Assembly: GCF_001423405.1 (NCBI RefSeq)
Contig: NZ_LMNS01000037.1
Span: 1-64,000 of the forward strand
DNA from: Methylobacterium sp. Leaf123
GTDB taxonomy: Bacteria > Pseudomonadota > Alphaproteobacteria > Rhizobiales > Beijerinckiaceae
DNA: 64,000 nt
Direction of reading: 5' to 3'
The notes below the pieces were generated by a model. That model did not search any database and had not been told where the DNA came from. It saw nothing but the letters and a program-made list of their open reading frames with translations. Below, piece by piece: positions 42,691 to 51,861 of the stretch. Every line of letters starts with the position of its first letter. The first letter of the stretch is position 1. The translations under genes were made by a program, and so were the position numbers.

Positions 42691-43194
42691 CTATGGGCGA
42701 ACAGGCCGGATCGCGCCGGAGAGGCCGGCGCTCGCCCCGTCCTTGAGTTCGAGCCAGAGGAAGCGAGCCGGATCGACCGGCCCCGGCAGGGCGAGCCGGC
42801 CGGCGGGCACGGGCTGGAAACCGAAGCGGCGGTAATAGGGTGCGTCGCCCACAAGCACGACGAGGCCGTGGCCGGCGGCGCGGGCGGCATCGAGGCTTGC
42901 CTGCATCAGGCTCGTGCCGATGCCGCGATCGGAAAAGCTCGGATCGACGGTGAGCGGCCCGAGCACGAGGAGCGATCCGCCCTCGGCTTCAGCCGGGCCG
43001 ATCCGCACCGAGCCGACGAGATAGGTGCCGACCAGCGCCGTCAGGCAGAGATCGGGCAGGGGCGCGACGCCCTCGCGCAGGCGGTAGGCGGTGCGGGCGA
43101 AGCGGCCGGGGCCGAAGGCGCGGGCGTGCAGCCGCTCGATCGCCGCGGCGTCGTCCGGGTGCTCGGGTCGGATGACGAGGGGGAGGGCGGTCAC
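42691..43194 (-). CDS. GNAT family N-acetyltransferase (YhbS-like)
   Basis: A 167-residue acetyltransferase. The acetyl-CoA loop reads VDPSFSDRGIGTSLMQASLD, and VVLVGDAPYYRRFGFQPVPAG is the typical end of YhbS-like proteins. The start is GTG at 43194. The acceptor is unknown. Confidence 0.88.
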   Translation of the reverse strand: MTALPLVIRPEHPDDAAAIERLHARAFGPGRFARTAYRLREGVAPLPDLCLTALVGTYLVGSVRIGPAEAEGGSLLVLGPLTVDPSFSDRGIGTSLMQASLDAARAAGHGLVVLVGDAPYYRRFGFQPVPAGRLALPGPVDPARFLWLELKDGASAGLSGAIRPVRP

Positions 43195-43262
43195 GGGTGG
43201 CGTCCGGCGGCGAATGCGCGCCGATAGCAGCCGCCAGCGCAGCCGGCAAACAAAGTCGGGCT

Positions 43263-44360
43263 TCAGGCGCCCCGCGCCGAGAAATCGATGCGCGGATCGA
43301 TCCAGGTGTAGGTGAGGTCGGAGAGGAGATTCACCGCCAGACCGAGCAGGGAGAAGATGTAGAGCGTGGCGAACACCACCGGATAGTCGCGGCCGACGAT
43401 GGAGGAGAAGGACAGGAGCCCGAGCCCGTCGAGCGAGAAGATCGTCTCGATCAGCAGCGAGCCGGTGAAGAAGGCGGTGATGAAGGCGCCGGGAAAGCCC
43501 GCGATGACGATCAGCATCGCGTTGCGGAAGACGTGGCCGTAGAGAACGCGCCGCTCGCTCACGCCCTTCATGCGGGCGGTGACGACGTATTGCTTGCGGA
43601 TCTCGTCGAGGAACGAGTTCTTGGTCAGCAGCGTCGAGGTGGCGAAGGCGCCGAGCACGAGAGCAGAGAGTGGCAGCACGAGGTGCCAGGCATAGTCCAG
43701 GGCCTTGCCCCAGAGACTGAGCGACTCGAAGTTCTCCGAAGTGAGGCCGCGCAGCGGGAAGATCTGCAGGAACGAGCCGCCCGCGAACAGGATCACGAGC
43801 AGGATGCCGAACAGGAAGCTCGGGATCGCGTAGCCGACGATGACGACCGCCGAGGTCCAGACGTCGAAGCGCGAGCCGTCAGAGACCGCCTTGCGGATGC
43901 CGAGCGGAATCGAGATCGCGTAGGAGATCAGCGTCATCCACAGGCCGAGCGAGATCGAGACCGGGAGCTTCTCCTTGATCAGGTCCAGCACCGAGACATC
44001 GCGGAAATAGCTGCGGCCGAAATCGAAGCGCAGATAGTCCCACAGCATCTTGCCGAAGCGCTCGTAGGCCGGCTTGTCGAAGCCGAACTGCGCTTCGAGC
44101 TTCTTGATGAAGGCCGGGTCGAGCCCCTGCGCGCCGCGATATTTCGAGGCCTCGCCGCCGCTGCGGGCCGCCCCGCCGCCGAGATCGCCCTGGCCGCCGG
44201 TGATGCGCGAGAGCGAGCCTTCCTGCTGGCCCTGGAGCTGGGCCAGCACCCGCTCCACCGGGCCGCCGGGGGCGAACTGGATGATGGCGAAGGTGATGAG
44301 CATGATCCCGAGGATCGTCGGGATCATCAGCGCGATGCGGCGCAAGATATAGGCGAGCAT
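43263..44360 (-). CDS. yejB: Peptide/microcin-type ABC transporter permease YejB
   Basis: A 365-residue inner-membrane permease with an N-terminal ILRRIALMIPTILGIMLITFAI helix, an extended periplasmic loop with Glu/Gln/Gly-rich part (QGQQEGSLSRITGGQGDLGGG), and the EAA motif region LLKNSFLDEIRKQYVVTARMKGV near residue 245. It matches YejB, which with YejA, YejE and YejF takes up oligopeptides (and microcin C). Two binding-protein genes lie just upstream, but the expected yejE and yejF do not follow; the next gene is a GNAT. Confidence 0.9.
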   Translation of the reverse strand: MLAYILRRIALMIPTILGIMLITFAIIQFAPGGPVERVLAQLQGQQEGSLSRITGGQGDLGGGAARSGGEASKYRGAQGLDPAFIKKLEAQFGFDKPAYERFGKMLWDYLRFDFGRSYFRDVSVLDLIKEKLPVSISLGLWMTLISYAISIPLGIRKAVSDGSRFDVWTSAVVIVGYAIPSFLFGILLVILFAGGSFLQIFPLRGLTSENFESLSLWGKALDYAWHLVLPLSALVLGAFATSTLLTKNSFLDEIRKQYVVTARMKGVSERRVLYGHVFRNAMLIVIAGFPGAFITAFFTGSLLIETIFSLDGLGLLSFSSIVGRDYPVVFATLYIFSLLGLAVNLLSDLTYTWIDPRIDFSARGA

Positions 44361-44369
44361 GGATAGTCC

Positions 44370-46232
44370 TCAGCCCCGGCCGATCCGGCGCGCCTTGGCC
44401 TCGTCGTACCACCACAGGGCCGGCACGCCGAGCCCGTAGGTCGGCAGCTTCGCCGGGCGGCCGTACATGTCCCACAGGGCGAGGCGATACTCGGGCGAGT
44501 ACCACATCGGAATCCAGTAGCGGCCGGCCCGCATCACCCGGTCGAGGGCGCGGCAGGCCACGGTGAGGCTTGCGCGCGATCCCGCGTTGGCGATGCGGTC
44601 GAGCAGCGCGTCGATCACCGGATCGGCGATGCCGGCGAGGTTGTTGGAGCCGGGGATCGCCGCCGCGCGCGAGCCGTAGGCCTCACGTAACTCAGGCCCC
44701 GGCGTCGCATCGCCCGAGGCGGCGCGGGAGGTGACGTCGAAGTCGAAGTCGCGCACCCGCGCCTGATACTGCGCGGCATCGACCGCGCGCTGGCGCGCCT
44801 TGATGCCGATCAGCCCGAGATTGCGGATGAAGGGCTGGACGATCGGCTCCCAGACGGAATCCGAATCGAGGAATTCGAATTCGATCGGCTTGCCGCTCGG
44901 CAGCCGCAAGGCGCCGCCCTCGCGGGTGCAGCCCGCTTCCTTAAGCAAAGCCACCGCGCGGGCGAGCAGCGCCCGGTCCTGGCCCGAGCCGTCCGGCACC
45001 GGCGGCGTCCAGGCCTCGCCGAAGACCTCGGCCGGCACCTGCCCGCTGAAGGGTTCGAGCAGGGCCAGCTCCTCCGCCGAGGGCTTGCCCGTCGCCATCA
45101 GGTCGGTCTTCTGGAAGAACGAGACGGTGCGCTCGTAGGAGCCGAACATCGCCGTGCGGTTGGTCCAGGGGAAGTCGAAGCACAGGCTGATCGCCTCGCG
45201 CACGCGGGGATCCTTGAACACCTCGCGGCGGGTGTTGAAAAACCAGCCCTGGATGTTGGCGGGCGAGGTGTCGGGCAGGGTCTCGCGCTTGACGCGGCCC
45301 TCGCGCGCGGCGGGAAAATCGTAGCCCGTCGCCCAGATCCGCGAGGTGAATTCCTGGCGGTAGGTGTAGGCGCCGCCCTTGAACGCCTCGAAGGCCACCT
45401 GCCGATCGCGAAAATACTCGTAGCGGAGCTGGTCGAAATTGTTCTGCCCGACCATCACCGGAAGATCGGCGGCCCAGTAATCGGTCACCCGCTCCAGCTC
45501 GATGAAGCGGCCGATATCGATCCGCCCGACCTGATAGGGGCCGGAGCCGAGCAGCGGCTTGAGGGTCTGGGCCTCGAAGTCGCGTCCCTCGAAGAACTTC
45601 GCCGAAAAGATCGGGAGCCCGGCGACGATCAGCGGCAGGTCGCGGCTGCGGCCGGGGGCGAACCGGACGACCAGGATCTCGTCGCCGTCGGCCCTCGCCT
45701 CGGCGACATCGCCGATCACCTGCGCGATCGTCGGGTGCCCCTTCTCCTTGAGGACGGTCAGGGAGAAGGCCGCATCCCGAGCGGTCAGGGGTGAGCCGTC
45801 GTGGAAATGCGCGTGGGGGCGCAGGGCGAAGCGGTAGGTCAGGCCGTCGGGGCTGATCTCGACCGAGCGGGCGACGAGGCCGTAGAGCGCGTCCGGCTCG
45901 TCCAGCGCGCGCACCATCAAGCTGTCGAAGGTAAGATTGATCCCGGCCGCGCCGTTGCCGCGGAAGACGTAGGGGTTGAGCGTGTCGAAGGTGTCGAACG
46001 CCTGATTGCCGAAGGTCTGGACGAGATGGGTCGAGAAGCGCCCGCCGCGCGGCGCCATCGGGTTCACGTAGTCGAAGTTCGGGAAGTCGGGCGCGTATTT
46101 CAGCTCGCCGAAGCTCGAAAGGCCGTGGGCCTTGCGGACATCCTCGGCGCGGGCCGAACGGGGCAGGGCGCCCGCGAGCGCCAGCACCCCGGTGCCGAGG
46201 ACGACGCTGCGGCGGGTCGCGCCCGTGCTCAT
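44370..46232 (-). CDS. Extracellular solute-binding protein, YejA-like (second copy)
   Basis: A 620-residue SBP family 5 protein with a twin-arginine-like leader (MSTGATRRSVVLGTGVLAL), the start region GELKYAPDFPNFDYVNPMAPRGG, and the C-terminal WIPMWYSPEYRLALWDMYGRPAKLP. It binds peptides in the periplasm for the YejB permease. The start at 46232 overlaps the stop of the first copy (ATGA), and it ends 9 nt before yejB; all three are one operon. Confidence 0.9.
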   Translation of the reverse strand: MSTGATRRSVVLGTGVLALAGALPRSARAEDVRKAHGLSSFGELKYAPDFPNFDYVNPMAPRGGRFSTHLVQTFGNQAFDTFDTLNPYVFRGNGAAGINLTFDSLMVRALDEPDALYGLVARSVEISPDGLTYRFALRPHAHFHDGSPLTARDAAFSLTVLKEKGHPTIAQVIGDVAEARADGDEILVVRFAPGRSRDLPLIVAGLPIFSAKFFEGRDFEAQTLKPLLGSGPYQVGRIDIGRFIELERVTDYWAADLPVMVGQNNFDQLRYEYFRDRQVAFEAFKGGAYTYRQEFTSRIWATGYDFPAAREGRVKRETLPDTSPANIQGWFFNTRREVFKDPRVREAISLCFDFPWTNRTAMFGSYERTVSFFQKTDLMATGKPSAEELALLEPFSGQVPAEVFGEAWTPPVPDGSGQDRALLARAVALLKEAGCTREGGALRLPSGKPIEFEFLDSDSVWEPIVQPFIRNLGLIGIKARQRAVDAAQYQARVRDFDFDVTSRAASGDATPGPELREAYGSRAAAIPGSNNLAGIADPVIDALLDRIANAGSRASLTVACRALDRVMRAGRYWIPMWYSPEYRLALWDMYGRPAKLPTYGLGVPALWWYDEAKARRIGRG

Positions 46233-48142
46233 CGCGGCGCCCCCGTCTTGGCGGCGAGCGCCTCGTCGTACCACCACGTCGTCGGGAAGCCCGAGGAGCC
46301 GTATTTCGGCAGCACCGCCGGACGGCCGAAGCGGTTCCAGCGCAGCGTCCGCGTCGCGGCCGAGGACCATTGCGGCACCATGAAGTTGTGGGCGAGCAAG
46401 GCACGGTCGAGGGCGTGCGTGGCGGCGACCAGCGTCTCGCGGTCCTGGGCGAAGATCACCTTCTCGATCAGCGCGTCGATGCCCGCATCTTTGATCCCGG
46501 CGATGTTGCGCGAGCCCGGCTTGTCGGCGGCCGCCGAGCCCCAGAACTCACGCTGCTCGTTGCCGGGCGAGAGCGATTCCGGCCAGCTTGAAGTGGTGAT
46601 GTCAAAATCGAAGCTGCGCAGGCGGTTCTGGTACTGCGCCTGATCGATGACGCGGATCGAGGACTCGATGCCGATCAGCTTGAGCTGCGCAGCGTAGGGC
46701 AGGATCACCCGCTCGAACACGTTCTGGAATTCGAGGAACTCGACGGTCAGCGGCTCGCTGGTCGCCTTGGAGACCATCCGGCCGCCCTTCAGCTCGTAGC
46801 CGGCCTCGCGCAGCAGGCCGACCGCCTTGCGCAGGTTGGCCCGCGCGGCCTCGGGCGTGTCGTTGACGGGGTTTGTGTAGGTCTCGGTAAAGACGCTGGC
46901 CGGCAGCTTGTCCTTTACGCTCTCCAGGATCACCTTCTCCATCCCGTCGGGCAGGCCCGACGAGGCGAGGTCCGAGCCGTAGAAGTAGGAATCGATCCGG
47001 CTGTAGAGGCCGTAGAAGAGCTGCCGGTTCATCTCCTCGAAGTTCAGGGCGAGGTTGAAGGCACGGCGGACGCGCTCGTCCTTGAACTTGTCCCGGCGCA
47101 GGTTGAACGCGAAGGCCTGCATGATGCCGGTGCCGCGGCCGGGGAATTCCTCCTTGATCAGGCGGCCTTCCTTCACGGCGGGAAAATCGTCGTAGGCGGT
47201 GGCCCAGTTGCGGGCGATGTTCTCGCTGCGGAAGTCGTAGAGGTCGCCCTTCAGCGCCTCCAGCAGCACCGAGCCGTCGCGGAAATACTCGAAGCGGACC
47301 GTGCCGAAATTGTTGCGGCCGCGGTTCACCGGCAGATCCTTGCCCCAGTAATCGGCCGCGCGCTCGTAGATGGCCGAGCGGCCGGCATCGATCTTGGTTA
47401 GGCGATAGGGGCCCGAACCGAGCGGGATCTCCAGGGTCGTCTCAGTGGCGCTGCGCGGCTTGCCGTTCTTATCGGTGCCGGTCCACCAATGCTTGGGCAG
47501 CACCGGCATCTGGCCCAGCACCTGCGGCAGTTCGCGGTTGCCGGCCTCGCTGAAGCGGAAGACGATTTCGCGCTCGGCCCCCGGCTCGGCCTTGGACACG
47601 GTGTGGTAGTAGGCGGTGTAGAACGGGCTGTTGGCCTTCAGCGTGTCGAAGGACCAGATCACGTCCTCGACGGTGACCGGCTTGCCGTCGTGCCAGCGCG
47701 CGTTCGGCCGCAGGCGATAGGTCACCGACTGGCCGTCCTCAGCGATCCGCACGCCCTCGGCGAGGAGGCCGTAGGACGAGAACGGCTCGTCACCGGAATC
47801 CTCCATCAGCGTGTCGTAGATCTGGGTGATCCCGCCTTCGAGATCGCCCTTCAGGCCGTTGACGATGAGGTTGAGGTTGTCGAAGCCGCCCTGCGACCCG
47901 AGCCGCACCATGCCGCCGACCGGCGCCTTCGGGTCGGCATAGTCGAAATGCTGGAAGTCCGGGCCGTATTTGGGTTCGCCGAGCAGGGTCAGCGCGTGGC
48001 GCCAGGTGCCGGGGGCCTCCTGCGGCGAGACCTTCGAGGCGGATTCGGCGGGCTCCTGAGCGGAGACGGGGCCTCGCAGCCCCAGGAGGACGAGCGCTCC
48101 GGCAAGGAAGCTGCGGCGGGCAATTACGGCGTTTTCCGTCAC
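46229..48142 (-). CDS. Extracellular solute-binding protein, YejA-like (first copy)
   Basis: A 637-residue SBP family 5 protein with a Tat-like leader (MTENAVIARRSFLAGALVLLG) and the same plan as its neighbour (EPKYGPDFQHFDYADPKAPVGG near residue 57, WSSAATRTLRWNRFGRPAVLPKYG at the end). The two copies are clearly paralogues but diverged, so they may bind different peptides. The start at 48142 follows a stretch with no gene; this is the first gene of the operon. Confidence 0.9.
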   Translation of the reverse strand: MTENAVIARRSFLAGALVLLGLRGPVSAQEPAESASKVSPQEAPGTWRHALTLLGEPKYGPDFQHFDYADPKAPVGGMVRLGSQGGFDNLNLIVNGLKGDLEGGITQIYDTLMEDSGDEPFSSYGLLAEGVRIAEDGQSVTYRLRPNARWHDGKPVTVEDVIWSFDTLKANSPFYTAYYHTVSKAEPGAEREIVFRFSEAGNRELPQVLGQMPVLPKHWWTGTDKNGKPRSATETTLEIPLGSGPYRLTKIDAGRSAIYERAADYWGKDLPVNRGRNNFGTVRFEYFRDGSVLLEALKGDLYDFRSENIARNWATAYDDFPAVKEGRLIKEEFPGRGTGIMQAFAFNLRRDKFKDERVRRAFNLALNFEEMNRQLFYGLYSRIDSYFYGSDLASSGLPDGMEKVILESVKDKLPASVFTETYTNPVNDTPEAARANLRKAVGLLREAGYELKGGRMVSKATSEPLTVEFLEFQNVFERVILPYAAQLKLIGIESSIRVIDQAQYQNRLRSFDFDITTSSWPESLSPGNEQREFWGSAAADKPGSRNIAGIKDAGIDALIEKVIFAQDRETLVAATHALDRALLAHNFMVPQWSSAATRTLRWNRFGRPAVLPKYGSSGFPTTWWYDEALAAKTGAPR

Positions 48143-48261
48143 GTTGGCGCGGTCTCCCGATCCCGTGAGAGGTCAGTCGGGCGTCGTTCTAGGACGAGCC
48201 CGGGGCCGGCGCCACCCGCCGCGAGCGCGCAGCCGGCGCGGCCACGGGCCGGGACATGAAA

Positions 48262-48289
48262 AAGGCCGGGCTTTGCAGGGCCCGGCCTT
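48262..48289 (-). terminator. Rho-independent terminator of the cytochrome c gene
   Basis: A perfect 10-bp stem AAGGCCGGGC / GCCCGGCCTT with an 8-nt loop, followed on the minus strand by TTTTTC. It lies about 30 nt after the cytochrome stop at 48318. Confidence 0.85.
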
Positions 48290-48317
48290 CTCGGAAAAAC
48301 GGATGTGTCGCTCTGCC

Positions 48318-49235
48318 TTACGGCTTGGGCGCCTCGGGGTCGGCCTTGGCCGGCGGCTCGGTGGCCGGGGTGGACTCGGAGCCCGGCTCCGCCTTGGTCG
48401 GGATGTCACCCGAGGGCTTGGCTTCGGGCGCCTGGGTCGGGGCGACCTCGTTGCGCTGGGGCTGGACCTGCGGCGCCGGGACCGGGCGGGCGGTGTCCTT
48501 GCCGTCGCCGGATTGCGTGTTGCCCTGCGGCGCGTTGGTCTCGGGCGTCTTGCTCTTGTCGCCGGTCGCGCTCTCCACCGGCTTGGTCTCGGCAGGCTTC
48601 TTCTCCTCGGACGCCTTCTTGTCGGCGGCCTTGCCCTCGGCCGGCTTCTCGGCCTCGGTCTTCTTGTCGCCGGCCGGCGCCGTCTCAGCCTTCTTCTCGG
48701 CGACCGGCAGCGGCTTCGGGCTGTCGGCGAGCGTGCGGAGATAGGCGATGACGTTGGCGCGGTCCGTCGGCGAGCCGATCCCTGCAAACGCCATCTTGGT
48801 GCCCTTCACGTAGCCCTTCGGGCTCTCGAGGAAGTGGTCGAGATCCTCGTAGGTCCAGGTGCCGCCCTTCTCCTTGAGCGCGGCGGAGTAGTCGAAGCCG
48901 GCGGCATGCGCCTTCTCGCGCTCCACGATCTCCCAGAGGTCGGGGCCGACCTTGTTGGGGCCGCCCTTCTCGAAGCTGTGGCAGGCCTGGCAGGCCTTGG
49001 TGCCGCCCTTGCCCTTGTCGGCATCGGCGCTGGCGAGCCGCACGGCGATGGGCTCGGCCTTCGGCGCTTCCGCCGCCGCGCCGCCGCTCTTCGGCTCCGG
49101 CTCGGGCAGGGCATAGCCGGCGCTTCCGGCGGGCTTTGGATGATAGATCAGCTCCGCAACGAAGCCCGACCCGACCGCGAACAGGAGGGCACCCAGGACC
49201 GCGCCCGCAACCTTGTTCAGCTCGAAGGAATCCAT
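48318..49235 (-). CDS. Membrane-anchored class I cytochrome c with long charged tail
   Basis: A 305-residue protein. An N-terminal helix (VAGAVLGALLFAVGSGFVAELIY) anchors it; the haem domain (about residues 70-175) has CQACHS and the distal Met in GTKMAFAG, like CycM/cytochrome c552 which carries electrons from bc1 to the oxidase. The C-terminal 130 residues are an Ala/Lys/Glu/Pro-rich low-complexity tail that CycM of other genera lack. A strong terminator follows the gene. Confidence 0.9.
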   Translation of the reverse strand: MDSFELNKVAGAVLGALLFAVGSGFVAELIYHPKPAGSAGYALPEPEPKSGGAAAEAPKAEPIAVRLASADADKGKGGTKACQACHSFEKGGPNKVGPDLWEIVEREKAHAAGFDYSAALKEKGGTWTYEDLDHFLESPKGYVKGTKMAFAGIGSPTDRANVIAYLRTLADSPKPLPVAEKKAETAPAGDKKTEAEKPAEGKAADKKASEEKKPAETKPVESATGDKSKTPETNAPQGNTQSGDGKDTARPVPAPQVQPQRNEVAPTQAPEAKPSGDIPTKAEPGSESTPATEPPAKADPEAPKP

Positions 49236-49543
49236 GCTCGACAGCTCCGGCGCGCGGGATCAGGACCCGGCGGATGAGGGCCCGACGGGCAGACGCCGGA
49301 CTTTGGAGGATTTCAAGGGTGATTAGCCGTTCGGGCCCGATCTTGACAATGGGCCATGCGCGCTGCGCGCTGTCGCACACCGATATTCGTCACACGCTTC
49401 GAGCGAGCGGGCATTTTCGTTGCAGCTCTGCCGCACCGCGAGGCGGGAATGCCCGGTCATGACAAGCCGCACCGCCGCTGCTAGAGCGCTCCCGCGCGCC
49501 GAAAAACCCCTTCCGCCCGACTTCGTCCGACCCGCCCGAGGCC
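49236..49543. other. Intergenic region between cytochrome c and kdsB
   Basis: About 300 bp between two diverging genes, so it should hold both promoters. A TTGACA at 49343-49348 is seen, but no matching -10 box for the plus strand at a good distance. I see no repeat of the 107-bp type; only an isolated CTAGAGCG near 49481. Confidence 0.4.
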
Positions 49544-50287
49544 ATGTCCGATCCCCTGATCCTGATTCCGGCCCGCCTCGCCGCGACCCGGCTGCCGTCG
49601 AAGCCGCTCGCCGACATCGCTGGCGTGCCGATGATCGTCCATGTCTGGCGCCGCGCCGTGGAGGCGGGCATCGGCCCCGTGGTGGTCGCCACCGACACCG
49701 ACGCGGTCGCCGAGGCGATCGAGGCGCAGGGCGGGCTGGCGGTGATGACCCGGCCCGATCACCCTTCCGGCTCCGACCGCCTCGCCGAAGCTCTGGAGAT
49801 CGTCGATCCCGACGGCAACCACGACGTCGTCGTCAACGTCCAGGGCGACCTGCCGACCATCGACCCGGCGATCATCGCCGCATCCGTGATGCCGCTCGCC
49901 GACCCGCAGGTCGACATCGCCACCCTCTGCGCGGTGATCCACCGCGCGGAAGAGATGGACGATCCCAACGTGGTCAAGATCATCGGCCACACGGTGGGGC
50001 CGAACCGCCTGCGCGCGCTGGCCTTTACCCGCGCCCGCGCCCCCTGGGGCGACGGGCCGCTGTTCCACCATATCGGCCTCTACGCCTATCGCCGGAAGGC
50101 GCTCGCCCGCTTCGTCGCCCTGCCGCAGGGCGAGTTGGAGCAGCGCGAGAAGCTGGAGCAGTTGCGCGCGCTGGAGGCCGGCATGCGCATCGACGCGATG
50201 ATCGTCGAGGATCTGCCGCTCGGCGTCGATACCCCCGCCGACCTCGAGCGCGCCCGCACGCTGCTCGCCATCCGCCGCCTGAACTGA
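49544..50287 (+). CDS. kdsB: 3-deoxy-manno-octulosonate cytidylyltransferase
   Basis: A 247-residue enzyme that makes CMP-Kdo from CTP and Kdo for lipopolysaccharide. The start LILIPARLAATRLPSKPLADI holds the nucleotide-binding PAR-x4-S-RLPSKPL motif; VNVQGDLPTIDP and GIYAY-like LYAYRRKALARF follow. Length is normal. It is followed by pheA after 16 nt, so the two are probably one transcript. Confidence 0.93.
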   Translation: MSDPLILIPARLAATRLPSKPLADIAGVPMIVHVWRRAVEAGIGPVVVATDTDAVAEAIEAQGGLAVMTRPDHPSGSDRLAEALEIVDPDGNHDVVVNVQGDLPTIDPAIIAASVMPLADPQVDIATLCAVIHRAEEMDDPNVVKIIGHTVGPNRLRALAFTRARAPWGDGPLFHHIGLYAYRRKALARFVALPQGELEQREKLEQLRALEAGMRIDAMIVEDLPLGVDTPADLERARTLLAIRRLN

Positions 50288-50303
50288 GCCTGCTGAAGCA
50301 CCG

Positions 50304-51161
50304 ATGACCGACCGCACCATTGCCTACCAGGGCGAGCCCGGCGCCAACTCGCACATCATCTGCTCGCAGGCCTATCCCGGCTGGACCGCGTTGCCCTGCG
50401 CCACCTTCGAGGACGCCTTCGCCGCGGTGAACGAGGGCAAGGCGAATCTGGCGATGATTCCGATCGAGAACTCGATCGCCGGCCGGGTCGCCGACATCCA
50501 CCACCTGATCCCGACCTCGCGGCTGCACATCATCGCGGAGCACTTCCTGCCGATCCACTTCCAGCTCATGGCTCTGCCGGGGGTGGGCGCGGAGCGGCTG
50601 ACGAGCGTGCACAGCCACATCCACGCGCTCGGCCAGTGCCGCCGGATCATCCGGCGGCTCGGCCTCAAGGCAGTGGTGGCCGGCGACACGGCGGGCGCGG
50701 CCCGCGAGGTGGCGGAGGCGCGTGATCCCAGCCGCGCGGCGCTCGCTCCGGCCATGGCGGCCGAGGTCTACGGCCTCGACATCCTGGAGCGCGACGTCGA
50801 GGACGAGGCCCACAACACCACGCGCTTCGTCGTGTTCTCGCCGGAGCCCGCCGAGTGCGAGCCGGGCAACGGCCCGACGGTGACGAGCTTCATTTTCCGG
50901 GTCCGCAACATCCCGGCGGCGCTCTACAAGGCCCTCGGCGGGTTCGCGACCAACGGCGTCAACATGTCGAAGCTCGAGAGCTACATGGTCGAGGGACAGT
51001 TCACCGCAACCCAGTTCTACGCCGAGGTCGATGGCCACCCCGAGGATGACGGCCTGCGCCGGGCTCTCGAAGAGCTGCGCTACTTCTCGAAGGAGCTGCG
51101 CATCATCGGCACCTATCCCGCTCACCCGTTCCGCGAGACGACGCGGCAGGCGGCGGAGTAA
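50304..51161 (+). CDS. pheA: Prephenate dehydratase
   Basis: A 285-residue monofunctional enzyme converting prephenate to phenylpyruvate for phenylalanine. The catalytic TRF motif is in NTTRFVVFSPEP; IPIENSIAGRV and the ACT regulatory domain (about residues 195-275, MSKLESYMVEGQFTATQFYAEVDGH) follow. No chorismate mutase domain is present. It lies directly after kdsB. Confidence 0.93.
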   Translation: MTDRTIAYQGEPGANSHIICSQAYPGWTALPCATFEDAFAAVNEGKANLAMIPIENSIAGRVADIHHLIPTSRLHIIAEHFLPIHFQLMALPGVGAERLTSVHSHIHALGQCRRIIRRLGLKAVVAGDTAGAAREVAEARDPSRAALAPAMAAEVYGLDILERDVEDEAHNTTRFVVFSPEPAECEPGNGPTVTSFIFRVRNIPAALYKALGGFATNGVNMSKLESYMVEGQFTATQFYAEVDGHPEDDGLRRALEELRYFSKELRIIGTYPAHPFRETTRQAAE

Positions 51162-51194
51162 GGCGCCCCCCGTCTGACTGCACCCATCGCCGAA

Positions 51195-51222
51195 CAATCA
51201 GATTGTATCTACAATCTGATTG
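51195..51222. promoter_or_regulatory. Perfect palindromic operator before brnT
   Basis: Two perfect 13-bp arms, CAATCAGATTGTA and TACAATCTGATTG, separated by TC. It lies 31 nt before brnT, in AT-rich sequence. By analogy with other BrnT/BrnA pairs, where BrnA and the complex repress the operon, this is the likely binding site. Confidence 0.75.
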
Positions 51223-51252
51223 CCGCGACGATCGAACGGAGCTACGTTTCAG

Positions 51253-51528
51253 ATGTTGATTGTCTGGGACGAGCCCAAGCGCCTGACCAACCTGCACAAG
51301 CACGGTCTCGATTTCGCGGATTTCGAAGCAGGTTTCGACTTCGAGACCGCTCTCGTCGTGGCGGCGCAGCCGAGCGCAACCGGCTCAGCCCGAATGAAGA
51401 TCATCGGCGAGTTCGACGGGCAGACGGTGGTGGCGGCGATCATCGCTCCTTTGGGACGGGAAGCGATCTCCCTCATCAGCCTGCGCCGAGCGAGCCGGAG
51501 CGAACGGAGGCTCTACGATGCCCGCTGA
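51253..51528 (+). CDS. brnT: BrnT-type toxin (RNase)
   Basis: A 91-residue BrnT family protein (MLIVWDEPKRLTNLHKHGLDF, AISLISLRRASRSERRLY). BrnT is a RelE-fold ribonuclease toxin; the Lys-His-Gly-Leu-Asp-Phe start and the C-terminal SLRRASRSERR are the family's marks. A longer start to 51220 is not needed. It overlaps brnA by 11 nt. Confidence 0.9.
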   Translation: MLIVWDEPKRLTNLHKHGLDFADFEAGFDFETALVVAAQPSATGSARMKIIGEFDGQTVVAAIIAPLGREAISLISLRRASRSERRLYDAR

Positions 51529-51835
51529 CAAGCCCGATCGGACACCGATCACGGCCGCGGAGGAGGCCCGGATCCAGGCCGGTATCGCGGCCGATTCCGA
51601 CAACCCGGAATGGACCGAAGCGGATTTTCGAAGCGCCGTGCCCTTCGAACAGGCCTTTCCCGTCCTCGCGGAAAAACTGCGCCGCAGCCGCGGCCCCCAG
51701 AACGCTCCGACCAAGCAGCTCGTCAGCTTGAGGCTCGATCAGGACGTCCTGCTTCGTTTCAGGGCGACCGGTCCGGGCTGGCAGTCTCGAATGAACGAAG
51801 CCCTGCGCCGGGCCGCGGCCGATCTCTCCGACTAA
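51518..51835 (+). CDS. brnA: BrnA-type antitoxin
   Basis: A 105-residue protein with a BrnA-type ribbon-helix-helix at the C-terminus (TKQLVSLRLDQDVLLRFRATGPGWQSRMNEALRRA) and a toxin-binding N-terminal part. It neutralises BrnT and represses the operon. The start ATG at 51518 lies within the last codons of brnT, so translation is coupled. Length is usual. Confidence 0.9.
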   Translation: MPADKPDRTPITAAEEARIQAGIAADSDNPEWTEADFRSAVPFEQAFPVLAEKLRRSRGPQNAPTKQLVSLRLDQDVLLRFRATGPGWQSRMNEALRRAAADLSD

Positions 51836-51861
51836 GCCGGAGATCGGCCGCTCTCGCTGCC

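Noticed and set aside
49343..49348. TTGACA as a -35 box for kdsB
   Set aside because: No acceptable -10 box at 16-18 nt on the plus strand; the hexamer alone is not enough.
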